A stretch of DNA of 6,305 nucleotides from an uncultured Clostridia bacterium (GCA_944386375.1 CALXAW010000078.1:1-6305), one strand, 5' to 3'. Shown: positions 1 through 6,069, counted from the first letter of the stretch. Notes: generated by a model from the sequence alone, not told the origin. Program-made: numbers and translations.

Positions 1-2
1 AC

Positions 3-851
3 CATGAAGAAGTACAACCAGATAGAGACTCAACATCAGATAGCTTAACAGACGAAGAAACACCAGACCAATTACCATCAGACGAAGAACTACCAAACTA
101 TAAAGACGAAGAAGCAGACGAGCCATATGTACCAGGGCAAGAAGATGACGACGACTTCGAAAAAATCTATATAGAAGAGCCAGAACAGCCAGAGACTCCA
201 CCTGAAGAACCAGAAACACCTCCAGAGGAGCCAGAAATATTTGACTTAAGCTTATTAAAATATGTAACACAAGTAATAGTAACAGAAGATGGAGTGCAAA
301 AGGTAACAGAAACAGGAAATGTAGGAGACGAAAATGATATAATACCAAAGGTAGAAATTCATAAAAAGAAACTAAGTACAACAGAAGTAAAATTTGCATA
401 TACAATAAAAATAACAAATGAAGGAGACATACCAGGATATGCAAAAGAAATATCAGATGACATACCAGAAGGACTAGAATTTGTACCAGAAGATAACCCA
501 CAATGGATATTGGGAGAAGATGGCTGGATACATACAAGAGCATTAGAAAACACATTATTACAACCAGGAGAAAGCACAACAGTAAAAGTAATTTTTAAAT
601 GGATAAATAGTGGAAACAATCTAGGCATAAAAACAAACACAGCAGAAATAACAGAAGACTATAATGACAAAGATGTACCAGACATAGACTCAACTCCAGG
701 AAATAAAGCACCAGGAGAAGACGATATAGACATAGCAGAAGTATTGTTATCAATAAGTACAGGTAGAGCACAAACATATTTTGTACTAGGAACAGCAGTA
801 TTAATAACACTAGCAAGTGGAATAGCTATAATTAGAAAATTTGTAATATAA
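3..851 (+). CDS. Surface protein, C-terminal part: DUF11-like domain with membrane anchor (5' end outside window)
   Basis: The frame is open from the first in-frame codon at position 3 to TAA at 849-851 with no likely start, so this is the last 282 residues of a larger protein. Residues 1-79 are very acidic and rich in Pro and Glu and should form an extended wall-spanning spacer. Residues about 80-250 resemble the DUF11/SpaA-like beta domains of Firmicutes surface proteins: they open with FDLSLLKYVTQV, carry NEGDIPGYAKEISDDIPEGLEF in the middle, and end with the family-typical D-x-D-S-T-P-G-N ... G-E-D-D-I-D stretch. A single hydrophobic helix (about 259-277) and the short basic tail RKFVI end the protein. 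I see no LPXTG motif, so anchoring by the helix rather than by sortase is inferred. The ligand is unknown. Codons favour A in third position, as in the ABC operon downstream. A GTG at 294 is an internal valine codon, not a credible start, because the same domain begins before it. Confidence 0.85.
   Translation, partial: HEEVQPDRDSTSDSLTDEETPDQLPSDEELPNYKDEEADEPYVPGQEDDDDFEKIYIEEPEQPETPPEEPETPPEEPEIFDLSLLKYVTQVIVTEDGVQKVTETGNVGDENDIIPKVEIHKKKLSTTEVKFAYTIKITNEGDIPGYAKEISDDIPEGLEFVPEDNPQWILGEDGWIHTRALENTLLQPGESTTVKVIFKWINSGNNLGIKTNTAEITEDYNDKDVPDIDSTPGNKAPGEDDIDIAEVLLSISTGRAQTYFVLGTAVLITLASGIAIIRKFVI
198..239 (+). repeat. Two tandem 21-bp PPEEPE(T/I) repeats in the surface-protein spacer
   Basis: Codons 198-218 read PPEEPET and 219-239 read PPEEPEI. 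The first six codons of the two copies differ at four third positions (CCA/CCT, CCT/CCA, GAA/GAG, GAA/GAG), all synonymous. The short run PEQPE just upstream looks like a third, degenerate unit. Pro/Glu repeats of this kind are typical of extended cell-wall spacers. Confidence 0.7.
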
Positions 852-877
852 TGCAATAACAATTTAAAAATGCAGTA

Positions 878-905
878 AAAACCAGCCTTATTTAAGGCTG
901 GTTTT
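878..905. terminator. Bidirectional intrinsic terminator between convergent genes
   Basis: A perfect 12-bp stem pairs 878-889 (AAAACCAGCCTT) with 894-905 (AAGGCTGGTTTT) around the 4-nt loop ATTT. The T run at 902-905 serves the surface-protein gene; the A run at 877-881 serves as the U-tract on the minus strand. The minus-strand stop codon (904-906) lies on the edge of the stem, so the two convergent genes share this element. Confidence 0.85.
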
Positions 906-1389
906 AATGTGAAAAAAGCATAATTAATCCTATTAATCCAAACACAATAAAAATACTATTTGAAATTGCCTCTATATATTTACTAGGAACTTTTTTATTA
1001 AGAAAACGTCCAAATAAAATAGCAATAAAATTGCTAAAAATCATACCCATTATGCTACCTGCAATTAAAGCAATCTTGTAATTTGGGTATTGTAAGCCAA
1101 GCCCGATAGAAGCAAGAAAGGTCTTGTCACCAAGTTCGCCAACCATAATAGAAACAGCAACAATAAAAATATAATTAAAAGAATGATGTGTTAGTTTTTT
1201 AATAAAATCAGTTTTAGAATTAGTTTCAGCTTTATCTTTTTTAGGTAAAAAGCCAAAAATACCAAAACATAAAAAAGCCACATATGTAAAACCCTTTAAA
1301 TAAAAAAGCACTATATCATTTTCTAACAAACCTAAGCTACTGCCAAAAATAATTGCAAGACCATGACTAAAAAAGGTACCAAGAGCCAC
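904..1389 (-). CDS. C-terminal fragment of the UPF0016 gene (161 aa, nominal GTG start)
   Basis: This is the long open frame that a gene finder would report. It begins in the middle of helix 2 (VALGTFFSHGLAIIFG) and holds the cytoplasmic loop and the whole second half with motif ELGDKT at residues 85-90, ending LIMLFSH. The GTG at 1389-1387 is most likely an ordinary internal valine codon: no SD lies at the right distance and the first half of the fold is missing. If it were expressed alone it would be a half-size, single-motif protein, which is known for some members of this family. Confidence 0.7.
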   Translation of the reverse strand: MALGTFFSHGLAIIFGSSLGLLENDIVLFYLKGFTYVAFLCFGIFGFLPKKDKAETNSKTDFIKKLTHHSFNYIFIVAVSIMVGELGDKTFLASIGLGLQYPNYKIALIAGSIMGMIFSNFIAILFGRFLNKKVPSKYIEAISNSIFIVFGLIGLIMLFSH

Positions 1390-1516
1390 ACCGTATTAAA
1401 ATATTTCTAATCCTACTTTTAGAAGCAAAAGAAATAACAAGCATTTGAGTTTTATCACCAAGCTCTGCTAAAAAAATAATAGAAAAAGCTATAAAAAAAG
1501 GGTAAAAAACTTCCAT
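1367..1516 (-). CDS. N-terminal fragment of the UPF0016 gene as literally read (49 aa)
   Basis: From ATG at 1516-1514 the frame reads 49 residues and stops at TAG 1369-1367. Residues 1-41 hold the first transmembrane helix and the first ELGDKT motif; the last eight (RCGSWYLF) come from the shifted frame and do not look like the family. It overlaps the C-terminal fragment by 23 nt. A good SD (GGAGG at about 1522-1526, minus strand) belongs to this fragment. Confidence 0.7.
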   Translation of the reverse strand: MEVFYPFFIAFSIIFLAELGDKTQMLVISFASKSRIRNILIRCGSWYLF

Positions 1517-1565
1517 AAGTACCTCCACAAATATAGATATTTAATAATATGCAAAAAAAAATAAA

Positions 1566-1595
1566 ATTATGAAATACTGTATTTCCGTAAGTAAA
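1566..1595 (-). promoter_or_regulatory. Candidate promoter of the UPF0016 gene
   Basis: On the minus strand, TTTACT (1595-1590) and CATAAT (1571-1566) are separated by 18 nt and match the sigma-A -35/-10 consensus at 4 of 6 and 5 of 6 bases. They lie about 50-80 nt upstream of the ATG at 1516. AT-rich DNA gives many such matches, so this is tentative. It gains some weight because the palindrome at 1571-1585 falls in its spacer. Confidence 0.3.
1571..1585. promoter_or_regulatory. Perfect 15-bp palindrome, operator-like
   Basis: GAAATACTGTATTTC is a perfect inverted repeat with 7-bp arms around a single central base. It sits in a divergent intergenic region, inside the spacer of the candidate minus-strand promoter, which is a usual place for a repressor operator. 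It does not match the Fur, PerR, Zur, B. subtilis MntR or LexA boxes as I know them. The regulator is unknown. Confidence 0.4.
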
Positions 1596-1617
1596 TGTGA
1601 AAAATTTGTGAAATTTA

Positions 1618-1646
1618 TTGTAAATATAAATTAATAATGATATAGT
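1618..1646 (+). promoter_or_regulatory. Candidate sigma-A-type promoter of the ABC operon
   Basis: TTGTAA (1618-1623) and TATAGT (1641-1646) are 17 nt apart, the optimal spacing, with 4 of 6 and 5 of 6 consensus bases. Transcription would begin near 1653, leaving a leader of about 30 nt that holds the AGGAGG SD (1671-1676) before GTG 1685. No riboswitch-sized leader is present. Confidence 0.45.
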
Positions 1647-1684
1647 AAGCATAATAAAAAGAAGAGAAAAAGGAGGAGACTTTA

Positions 1685-2629
1685 GTGATTGAAGTTAAAA
1701 ACATTACAAAAAAGTATGGAAGCTTTGTAGCATTAGATAATGTTAGCTTTAAAATAGAAAAAGGAGAGATAATAGGCTTATTAGGACCAAACGGAGCAGG
1801 CAAAAGTACAACAATGAATATTATAACAGGCTATATAGAGCCAACAGAAGGAGAAGTCACAGTAGATGGTATAAACATGTTAAAAAGACCTAAAAAAGCA
1901 AAAAGAGAAATAGGTTATATGCCAGAAGGAGTACCACTTTATTATGACCTAACAGTAAAAGAATTTGTAAATTATATGGCAGAATTAAAAAAGGTAAATA
2001 AAAAAGAAAGAAAACAAAAAGTAGCAAATATAATAGAAAGCACAGGGTTAAAAGAAGTACAAAATAAATTAATTAGAAACTTATCAAGAGGGTATAAGCA
2101 AAGAGTTAGTATGGCAGGAGCACTAGTTGGTGAACCACAAATATTAATATTAGACGAGCCAACAGTTGGGCTAGACCCAAAACAAATAACAGAAATAAGA
2201 AGCCTAATAAAAAAACTAGGCAAAAACCATACAGTAATATTAAGTTCACACATATTATCAGAAGTTAGCCAAATATGTGATAAAGTAATAATAATAAACA
2301 AAGGAAAATTAATTGCAATAGATACACCAAACAACTTAGAAGATAAAGTTGCAAATGATAATTCTGTATATGTAACAGTAGAAGACCCAGAAAATAAAAT
2401 GGAAAACATAAAAGAAAAAATACCAGAAATAAAAGAAGTAAAATTAATTTTAGAAAACGAAGATAAAACAAAACAATATTCAATAAAAGGCGAAGGCAAT
2501 GTAGACTTAAGAAAAATTATATTTGAATTATTTGCAAAAGAAGGAATAACAATATTTGAAATGAAAAAAGCAGATACAACGCTAGAAGATGCGTTTATGC
2601 AACTAATAGAAGAGGGAGGAGAAAAATAA
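1685..2629 (+). CDS. ABC transporter ATP-binding protein, GldA/NatA-like
   Basis: This 314-residue protein is the cytoplasmic ATPase of an ABC-2 type transporter. Walker A is GPNGAGKST (34-42), the signature is LSRGYKQ (133-139), Walker B is ILILDEP (153-159) with catalytic Glu158, the D-loop is GLD (162-164) and the H-loop is His189 in SSHIL. At the usual Q-loop site it reads GYMPEGVPLY (77-86), as in GldA-like ATPases, where Gln is replaced by Pro-Glu. Residues about 220-314 form a charged C-terminal domain common in NatA/GldA-type proteins. The start is GTG, supported by AGGAGG at 1671-1676, 8 nt upstream. Its stop overlaps the ATG of the permease gene (TAATG), so translation is probably coupled. 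It should pair with the next two proteins. The substrate is not known, and a drug, bacteriocin or sodium exporter cannot be told apart by this subunit alone; the GldF/GldG neighbours favour the Gld-type group. Confidence 0.93.
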   Translation: MIEVKNITKKYGSFVALDNVSFKIEKGEIIGLLGPNGAGKSTTMNIITGYIEPTEGEVTVDGINMLKRPKKAKREIGYMPEGVPLYYDLTVKEFVNYMAELKKVNKKERKQKVANIIESTGLKEVQNKLIRNLSRGYKQRVSMAGALVGEPQILILDEPTVGLDPKQITEIRSLIKKLGKNHTVILSSHILSEVSQICDKVIIINKGKLIAIDTPNNLEDKVANDNSVYVTVEDPENKMENIKEKIPEIKEVKLILENEDKTKQYSIKGEGNVDLRKIIFELFAKEGITIFEMKKADTTLEDAFMQLIEEGGEK

Positions 2630-3309
2630 TGTTAGCAGTTATAAAAAAAGAATTTAAAACTTACTTTTTATCACCAATAGGATATATATTTATAGGATTA
2701 TTTTTAGTAATGTTTAGCATATTTTTTTACACAGATGTAGTAGCATTCTCAACAACAAATTTTGAACATATATTTTACTCAGGAGCAACAGTATTAACAT
2801 TTATAGTACCAATACTTACAATGAGAACATTTGCAGAAGAAAGAAAAAACGGCACAGAACAATTACTTATGACATCACCACTAAGTTTAACAAAAATAGT
2901 ATTAGCAAAATTTATTGCAGCAACATTAGTAATAGTAATAACAGAACTATGTACATTTATGTATTTTGCAATCTTAAGTTATTATGGTATGCCAGACATA
3001 TCTATAGCACTAGTTACAATGTTAGGATTTTTATTATTAGCTATGTCATATATATCATTTGGAATATTAGCATCAAGCATTACAGAAAACCAAATAATAG
3101 CAGGAGTAATAACAATAGGGTTTTTTATACTAACATGGTTTTTACCAAATTTTAGCGAGATATTTACCAATTTTTCATTAATAAATATGTTTTCTAAATT
3201 TGTATATGGTCAAATTGACATAGCAGATACTGTAACATATGTAGCATTTACAGTACTATGCCTATTACTAACTATTATAGTATTACAAAGAAGAAAAAGT
3301 GTAAGATAG
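2629..3309 (+). CDS. ABC-2 type permease, GldF-like
   Basis: The 226-residue integral membrane protein has about six helices (roughly 17-40, 50-65, 90-118, 126-149, 155-172, 202-219). It opens with the amphipathic KKEFKTYFLSPIGY typical of ABC-2 permeases. Between helices 2 and 3 is the conserved cytoplasmic stretch PILTMRTFAEERKNGTEQLL (61-80) followed by TSPLS, a hallmark of GldF-like permeases that contacts the ATPase. The end, with FVYGQIDIADTVTY before the last helix and a basic QRRK tail, also fits GldF-like proteins, so it appears complete. The ATG overlaps the ATPase stop by one base; the SD GGGAGG (2614-2619) lies inside the upstream gene. It would form the membrane channel of the complex, probably as a dimer. 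The substrate is unknown. Confidence 0.9.
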   Translation: MLAVIKKEFKTYFLSPIGYIFIGLFLVMFSIFFYTDVVAFSTTNFEHIFYSGATVLTFIVPILTMRTFAEERKNGTEQLLMTSPLSLTKIVLAKFIAATLVIVITELCTFMYFAILSYYGMPDISIALVTMLGFLLLAMSYISFGILASSITENQIIAGVITIGFFILTWFLPNFSEIFTNFSLINMFSKFVYGQIDIADTVTYVAFTVLCLLLTIIVLQRRKSVR

Positions 3310-3324
3310 AAAGGAGATAGCATT

Positions 3325-4857
3325 TTGGAAAAAGAAGAAAAAAGCTTAAAAAAAGTAAAAAATAAAGAAAAATTAAGAACCAGATTTATAAACACCATTA
3401 AGAAAAAATGGTTAATAAATGGAACAATGACAATTGCTTTAGTAATTATTTTAGTAGCAGTATTTATATTAATTTCAACAGGGATGCAAAAACTAGATTT
3501 AACACCAATTGACTTAACTTCAGAAAAAACATACACATTATCTGACCAAAGCAAAGAAAAAGTAGCAGGAATAACAGATAAAGTAAATATATATTTTATA
3601 GGATACACAGATGACGATTCTGCACTAATACTTGCAAAACAATACAACAATGTAAATGAAAACATAAATGCAGAAGCAGTTGATATAACACAAAGAACAG
3701 ATCTTTCACAAAAATATGGTATAGATAGTAACGAAACACAAGGAATAATAGTAGAATGTGGAGATAAAAGCAAAGTACTAACAGAAATGGATTTATATAG
3801 TTATGATTACAATACATCAGAATCTGTAGACTTAACAGAACAAAAACTAACATCTTCAATAATAACTGTAACAACAGAAGATGTACCAAATGTGTATTTC
3901 TTAAGTGGATATAGTATCTTTTCTTTAGAACAAAACATGAATTATTTGTCAATATATTTGGCAAATGAAATAATGGAAGTAGGTACAGTAGATATATTAT
4001 CAGAAGGAAAGGTACCAGATGATTGTGATACATTAATAATTACATCACCAAATAAAGATTTTGAAGATATTGTAGCAAATGCAATTATAGATTATATAGA
4101 TAAAGGTGGAAATATTTTATGGTTTAATTCTGCATATGGAGTAGAGAAAAACTTACCTAATGTAAATAAAGTTTTAGCAGAGTATGGAGTAGAGCCATTT
4201 AGTGTAGGTTATATAATGGAAACAGATTCTAGTAAAATGATTTCAGAAAAACCATATATAATAAGACCAGATATGCAATATACAGATATAACATCAGACA
4301 TATATTCAACAGAAGGTGTATTGTTGTTAGAAGCAACTAAAATAAATATTAAAGATGAAGATGCACTAACAGAGCTAAAAGTGGAAAGACAAGATTTATT
4401 AACAGCAAGTTCAACATCATTTTTTAGAAGAAACGCAGAATTAACATCAACAGAAAAACAAGATGACGAAGAAGCGGGAGAATTTACTGTAGGAACAATG
4501 CTTACAAAAACTATAGAAGATGCTAAAAAAGACGAAAACGGAACAGAAACAGAGCCAGCGTTACAATCTAAGCTTATAATATATGGAGAAAATGTATTTA
4601 TATCAGATTATACAATAGCAAATAATAGTTCTGCTCCAATAATATCAATATATTATAATAAAGATTTAGCATTAAATTCTATGGCATATTTAACAGAAAG
4701 AGAAGATGATATACAAGTAAGAAAAACTACAAATAATGTTACTTTTACAACAACAGAGCAAGAAGATGTAATAATTAAAACAGTAATATTCGTAGTACCA
4801 GGAATTATAATAATATGTGGATTAATAGTATGGCAGGTTAGAAGAAGAAAAAAATAA
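3325..4857 (+). CDS. GldG-like ABC transporter auxiliary protein
   Basis: The 510-residue protein has a basic cytoplasmic N-terminus (1-32), one helix (about 34-51), a long extracytoplasmic part, a second helix (about 485-504) and the tail RRRKK. Just after helix 1 it reads DLTSEKTYTLS (63-73), the conserved opening of GldG/ABC_transp_aux proteins. The central part includes IDYIDKGGNILWF (255-267), the glycine-bearing strand of the GATase-like fold of that family. It has no ATPase motifs. Residues about 375-420 are a hydrophilic, Glu/Lys-rich segment, probably a loop. The start is TTG at 3325, with AAGGAG at 3311-3316, 8 nt upstream, and it begins 15 nt after the permease stop, so it is the last gene of the operon. 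GldG works with GldA and GldF in gliding Bacteroidetes; here the role is inferred to be a periplasm-side partner of the transporter. Two-helix topology and length are close to normal for the family. Confidence 0.88.
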   Translation: MEKEEKSLKKVKNKEKLRTRFINTIKKKWLINGTMTIALVIILVAVFILISTGMQKLDLTPIDLTSEKTYTLSDQSKEKVAGITDKVNIYFIGYTDDDSALILAKQYNNVNENINAEAVDITQRTDLSQKYGIDSNETQGIIVECGDKSKVLTEMDLYSYDYNTSESVDLTEQKLTSSIITVTTEDVPNVYFLSGYSIFSLEQNMNYLSIYLANEIMEVGTVDILSEGKVPDDCDTLIITSPNKDFEDIVANAIIDYIDKGGNILWFNSAYGVEKNLPNVNKVLAEYGVEPFSVGYIMETDSSKMISEKPYIIRPDMQYTDITSDIYSTEGVLLLEATKINIKDEDALTELKVERQDLLTASSTSFFRRNAELTSTEKQDDEEAGEFTVGTMLTKTIEDAKKDENGTETEPALQSKLIIYGENVFISDYTIANNSSAPIISIYYNKDLALNSMAYLTEREDDIQVRKTTNNVTFTTTEQEDVIIKTVIFVVPGIIIICGLIVWQVRRRKK

Positions 4858-4900
4858 GTACTGGCACACACTAAAGAAGTAGCAGAGTGAATAAACAATT

Positions 4901-4934
4901 AAAACCTCCATAAACTATTAAAAAAGGGGGTTTT
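4901..4934 (+). terminator. Likely intrinsic terminator of the ABC operon, overlapping the next gene's RBS region
   Basis: AAAACCTCC (4901-4909) pairs with GGGGGTTTT (4926-4934) with one T-G wobble, giving a 9-bp stem and a 16-nt loop, followed by TATTGTTTT. The T-run and position 44 nt after the GldG-like stop fit an intrinsic terminator. The large loop makes it less stable than the other two in the window. The ATG of the next gene is only 9 nt past the stem. Confidence 0.6.
4926..4930 (+). promoter_or_regulatory. Possible ribosome binding site of the YkvI-like gene, inside the hairpin
   Basis: GGGGG is the only SD-like run before ATG 4944, at 13 nt, longer than the usual 5-9. It forms the right arm of the 4901-4934 stem, whose left arm carries CCTCC, the same bases as the core of the 16S anti-SD. 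If the hairpin forms in the mRNA, the site is masked. Confidence 0.35.
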
Positions 4935-4943
4935 TATTGTTTT

Positions 4944-5981
4944 ATGAATAATGTATTAAAAATAGTATTTCTTATAATTGCAGCATTAATAGGTGCAGGT
5001 TTTGCATCAGGTCAAGAGTTATATGTGTTTTTTTATAGCTATGGTGCAAAGGGTTTGCTAGGTGTTCTAGTGTGTAGTTTTATTTTTGGATATGTAGCAT
5101 ATAAAGTGTTAAAAATTATAAGTAAAAATGATATAAATAATTATAATGATTTTATAAAGTATCTTACTAATAGTACGAGTAAACGCAAATATTTTAATGC
5201 GACTTTTATAATAAATACTATTGTAAATATATTTATGCTTATAATTTTTTATATAATGATTGCAGGGTTTGGTGCATATTTTTCGCAGGAGTTTGGAATA
5301 AATAATTACCTAGGTAGTGCCTTGCTTGCTGTAATGTGTTTTATAACTTTTATGACAAGTGTAAATGGTGTAATAAAAATAAATAGCATATTAACCCCAA
5401 TTTTGATTATTTTTGTTATTATTATTGGATTTATAAATTTTAATTCTATAGATATAACAACTATTGGTCAAAATTTAGATAATGTAAATAATGGTAGTTG
5501 GTTACTTAGCGGAATTTTATATGCAAGTTATAATGTTATATTATTAATTCCTGTTTTAGTAACATTAAAAAAGTATGTAAAAAGTCAAGATACAGCGTTA
5601 TTTGCGTCAGTATTTGGTGGGATAATAATTGCTCTTTTGGCTGTGGCAATATTTTTGTTATTAGCGAGGGTAGATATTGATATAGATACATTAGAGATGC
5701 CAGCAGTGTATGTAGTGGGTGAGTTTTTTAGTGGATTTAAATTTATATATGCTTTTATAATACTTGCTTCTATTTATACAACTGCAATTTCAATAGGTGT
5801 AAGTTTACTTAAAAATATTACTAAAGATGAAAGGGATTTTAAACAAATAGCTGGCGTTATTTGTATTTCTGGTGTGATTATATCTGGCCTAGGTTTTTCT
5901 AATTTGATTAATTTGTTATATCCTATTTTTGGTTACCTAGGTTTAATACAGATTTTTGCTTTAATTCGCAAAAAGGTGTAA
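4944..5981 (+). CDS. YkvI-family membrane transporter
   Basis: The 345-residue protein is almost wholly hydrophobic, with about ten helices. It opens with IGAGFASGQELYVFF (16-30); the motif GAGFASGQE in the unwound first helix is the signature of the YkvI family (COG3949), distant relatives of the LeuT/APC-type solute transporters, where this segment binds substrate. The length equals that of B. subtilis YkvI as I recall it (about 350). The substrate is not established. The start is ATG 4944; no in-frame alternative exists upstream and the motif position fits, but the SD is poor. It lies 86 nt after the ABC operon and is probably transcribed separately or by readthrough; I found no convincing promoter. 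Codon use differs from the genes before it: Gly is GGT in 18 of 27 codons, against GGA in 16 of 22 in the GldG-like gene. Confidence 0.88.
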   Translation: MNNVLKIVFLIIAALIGAGFASGQELYVFFYSYGAKGLLGVLVCSFIFGYVAYKVLKIISKNDINNYNDFIKYLTNSTSKRKYFNATFIINTIVNIFMLIIFYIMIAGFGAYFSQEFGINNYLGSALLAVMCFITFMTSVNGVIKINSILTPILIIFVIIIGFINFNSIDITTIGQNLDNVNNGSWLLSGILYASYNVILLIPVLVTLKKYVKSQDTALFASVFGGIIIALLAVAIFLLLARVDIDIDTLEMPAVYVVGEFFSGFKFIYAFIILASIYTTAISIGVSLLKNITKDERDFKQIAGVICISGVIISGLGFSNLINLLYPIFGYLGLIQIFALIRKKV

Positions 5982-6012
5982 TTGTGTATATTTGTAGCAA
6001 TAAGTTTAGAAT

Positions 6013-6069
6013 AAAAGCGATTTTTAGTATAAGAAAAATTGATTTTTCTTATGCTAGAAGTCGCTTTTT
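6013..6069. terminator. Long two-part intrinsic terminator after the YkvI-like gene
   Basis: An outer 8-bp stem pairs AAAAGCGA (6013-6020) with TCGCTTTT (6061-6068). A 5x5 internal loop follows, then an inner 13-bp stem pairs 6026-6038 with 6043-6055 (one T-G wobble) around the loop TTGA. It is flanked by A and T runs, so it can act in both directions, which fits the convergent partial gene to the right. Confidence 0.75.

Larger units (their letters stand above)
904..1516 (-). pseudogene. UPF0016/TMEM165/GDT1-family cation transporter, split by a +1 frameshift
   Basis: UPF0016 (TMEM165/GDT1, including MneA-type exporters) proteins are small membrane proteins made of two related halves, each with an E-x-G-D-K-(T/S) motif; members studied move Mn2+ or Ca2+ against H+. 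Both motifs are here: ELGDKTQM at residues 18-25 of the reading that starts at ATG 1516-1514, and ELGDKTFL about residues 127-134 after restoring the frame. The start is supported by GGAGG five nt upstream. After codon 41 (ATA, 1396-1394) an extra base, C on the minus strand at 1393, shifts the frame. Dropping it gives the smooth join ILI-GVALGTFFSHG, typical of helix 2, and a 203-residue protein of normal family length. As given, the first frame stops at 1369-1367. A sequencing error, a true pseudogene, two complementing fragments or +1 frameshifting are all possible. A hydrophilic loop rich in Lys separates the halves. The family assignment is firm; the present activity is uncertain. Confidence 0.85.

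Noticed and set aside
666..735. TPGNKAPG region as a possible sortase-like signal
   Set aside because: It lies about 40 residues before the membrane helix and is the normal D-S-T-P-G-N end of a DUF11-type domain, not an LPXTG-type motif.
359..862. Minus-strand open frames opposite the surface-protein gene
   Set aside because: They are antisense shadows of a clear domain-bearing frame, with Leu/Phe-rich low-complexity translations and no SD.
1455..1652. Minus-strand open frame of 65 codons across the divergent intergenic region
   Set aside because: It overlaps the N-terminal part of the UPF0016 gene in another frame, has no matching SD and a low-complexity Phe/Tyr/Ile composition typical of A/T-rich shadow frames.
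1517..1684. Possible yybP-ykoY Mn riboswitch ahead of the UPF0016 gene
   Set aside because: The minus-strand leader lacks the GC-rich conserved pieces of that riboswitch and is nearly pure A/T; only an SD and promoter-like boxes are seen.
1972..2499. 175-codon minus-strand open frame opposite the ATPase gene
   Set aside because: It lies wholly within a gene with intact Walker A, signature and Walker B motifs; its translation is Phe/Ser/Leu-rich and matches nothing.
3210..3773. 187-codon minus-strand open frame across the permease/GldG-like junction
   Set aside because: It is antisense to two well-supported genes, shows no family motif, and is explained by the scarcity of TTA/CTA/TCA in the forward frame at this place.
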